Origin: Trichoplax adhaerens
Lineage: Eukaryota > Placozoa > Uniplacotomia > Trichoplacea > Trichoplacidae
DNA length: 64,000 nt
Assembly (NCBI RefSeq): GCF_000150275.1
Contig: NW_002060956.1
Location: 1,511,207-1,575,206, forward strand
Direction: 5' to 3'
A program made the translations under genes and the position numbers. Positions 62,926-64,000 of the stretch are shown here, in pieces (positions within the stretch are counted from its first letter, which is position 1; every line of letters starts with the position of its first letter). The notes under the pieces were generated by a model. It made no database searches. It was not told the origin of the DNA and worked only from the letters and a program-made list of their open reading frames with translations.

Positions 62926-64000
62926 GTATGATAGTAACCTGAAATTGTACTTCTGTTATTGATTATAATTATCAATGACTTATAGACGAAGCAAATGAAT
63001 ACTAGTTTCTTTACTTGTTGTTCATGTCTCAATACATAAGTAGATTCTCGTCTTCATCATTCAACCTACTGTGTCATTAAATGAAGTATATGTGTACAGT
63101 ACAGTATTGGTAGTACCGTTATATATTCAGATGTTGGTTTCTTCGCTCTTAGTCTAAAATATACTACGGCTTTATGTGTACTCTTTTTAACATTGACAGT
63201 TATTAGTTTATCTTTTAGACGTATAAACTGGTTTTTTTTTTCCTTTACCCACTTGAATGATTGAGTAATTCTAATTTCATTTTTGAGTGAAACCTTGTAC
63301 TGTATCATGGGAGAATTGTAGGACTGTAGTATTTGTTTGACGGGTTCAACAGGGACATCGATTCTGTTCAAATACATCTAATTTTTGTGTGTGTGTATGA
63401 TAATCGAAAAAAAAACTGTACTGGAGATCTTACAAGTTGTTCCTTTCTAGTGTAGTACTGCACTGTAGGGTATAAGAAAAATTTGTCTTTTGCATTCTCC
63501 TATGCCGTACCCTTCGTTATTGATGGTCATCGTTTAGCCACGAAGAAAACGTACTGTATACCATATCTATATATATCTATACATGTTATCCATGGCAGAG
63601 CGATTGATGATGACACTTTTCCTTTAACGATACGTTATGTTGTGTTTGATCATCGGGATCGACAGTAAAATGGTAGAGGGTTAATTAATTTATTTTCAAG
63701 AGCAATTTTATAACGTCCGAGCCTGATTAATGACAGATTGTATTAGCGAGAAAGTCTGATTGTAATTATGATTAGTTGTAATGTATTTTCTGTCGAAAAT
63801 GCAACGATACGCCACTTAGTTGGTTGGCTGATCGCTAGAAGTGAAGAGACATCGGCCTCTTGATGACTGCATTATAACAATATATATGATTGCGGCAAAG
63901 AAATACAGCAGTCTATCCATTGATGTATTGACCATAAAAGGGGCTTGGGCTCCAATTGCCATACTAAACTGACTAAATCACCTAAAGTCACTCACCCTCA
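62926..64000. other. Intron of the zinc-finger gene (to window end)
   Basis: Begins with donor GTATGA and contains no exon that would complete the AN1 finger. The plus frame 63483-63668 and minus frame 63066-63377 are open but unsupported. Contains more TACAGTA-type motifs and short GT/CA runs. Confidence 0.6.

Noticed and set aside
63066..63377. 103-codon minus-strand frame in the zinc-finger intron
   Set aside because: It is open and lysine-rich but without homology, splice sites or a promoter; it includes the common TACAGTA motif. Left out as unproven.
1..64000. tRNA genes
   Set aside because: No convincing B-box (GGTTCGANNCC) with a matching cloverleaf was seen by eye. A covariance-model scan would be decisive.

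Overview
The window is eukaryotic nuclear DNA, AT-rich, with short GT-AG introns and long gene-poor spacers, in a draft assembly with two 50-N gaps. It carries an animal gene set: class A GPCRs encoded in single exons, an MCC (colorectal mutant cancer protein) orthologue, a peroxisomal 2-hydroxyacid oxidase, secreted phospholipases A2 and an A20/AN1 zinc-finger protein. An early-branching animal of the placozoan type (Trichoplax-like) fits best. That is an inference from gene content, AT content and compact genes, not a proven identity.

Layout. 1-1963 (+): the last six exons of a Ser/Asp/Arg-rich protein. 5386-6495 and 17011-18117 (-): two related intronless rhodopsin-class GPCRs with an unusually long first intracellular loop. 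10250-13514, between them: a block with fewer A/T runs holding a stop-free frame, a 0.4-kb tandem duplication around a small acidic ORF, and a minisatellite that runs into the first gap. 18.6-28.7 kb: mostly empty, apart from a G-poor stretch and a diverged 0.6-kb tandem duplication. 28729-41396 (-): three two-exon secreted PLA2 genes plus a decayed fourth copy, with an LTR-like piece near 30.1-31.0 kb between the first two. 45367-48777 (-): a seven-exon hydroxyacid oxidase ending in the peroxisomal signal SKI. 51594-56923 (-): a seven-exon MCC orthologue of about 836 residues. 57-61.8 kb: loose coding-like fragments, a second gap and a dense field of TACAGTA/TACTGTA palindromes. 61883 onward (+): the first two coding exons of a ZFAND5/6-type gene whose last exon lies beyond the window.

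Gene relations. The PLA2 genes and pseudogene are clearly a local tandem family: same strand, same intron position and phase, and residual intron similarity. The two GPCRs are also local paralogues. The other genes are unrelated neighbours. I assembled the multi-exon models by hand from reading frame, splice sites, intron phase and remembered family sequences. Every internal junction reported keeps phase, but none has been checked against transcripts or databases.

I found no CRISPR array, rRNA or tRNA, and no convincing intact transposon. The best candidates for something undescribed are the duplicated small acidic ORF at 11837-12626 with its AAAATGAYTCATTC-type motif and neighbouring satellite, and the long-loop GPCR pair.
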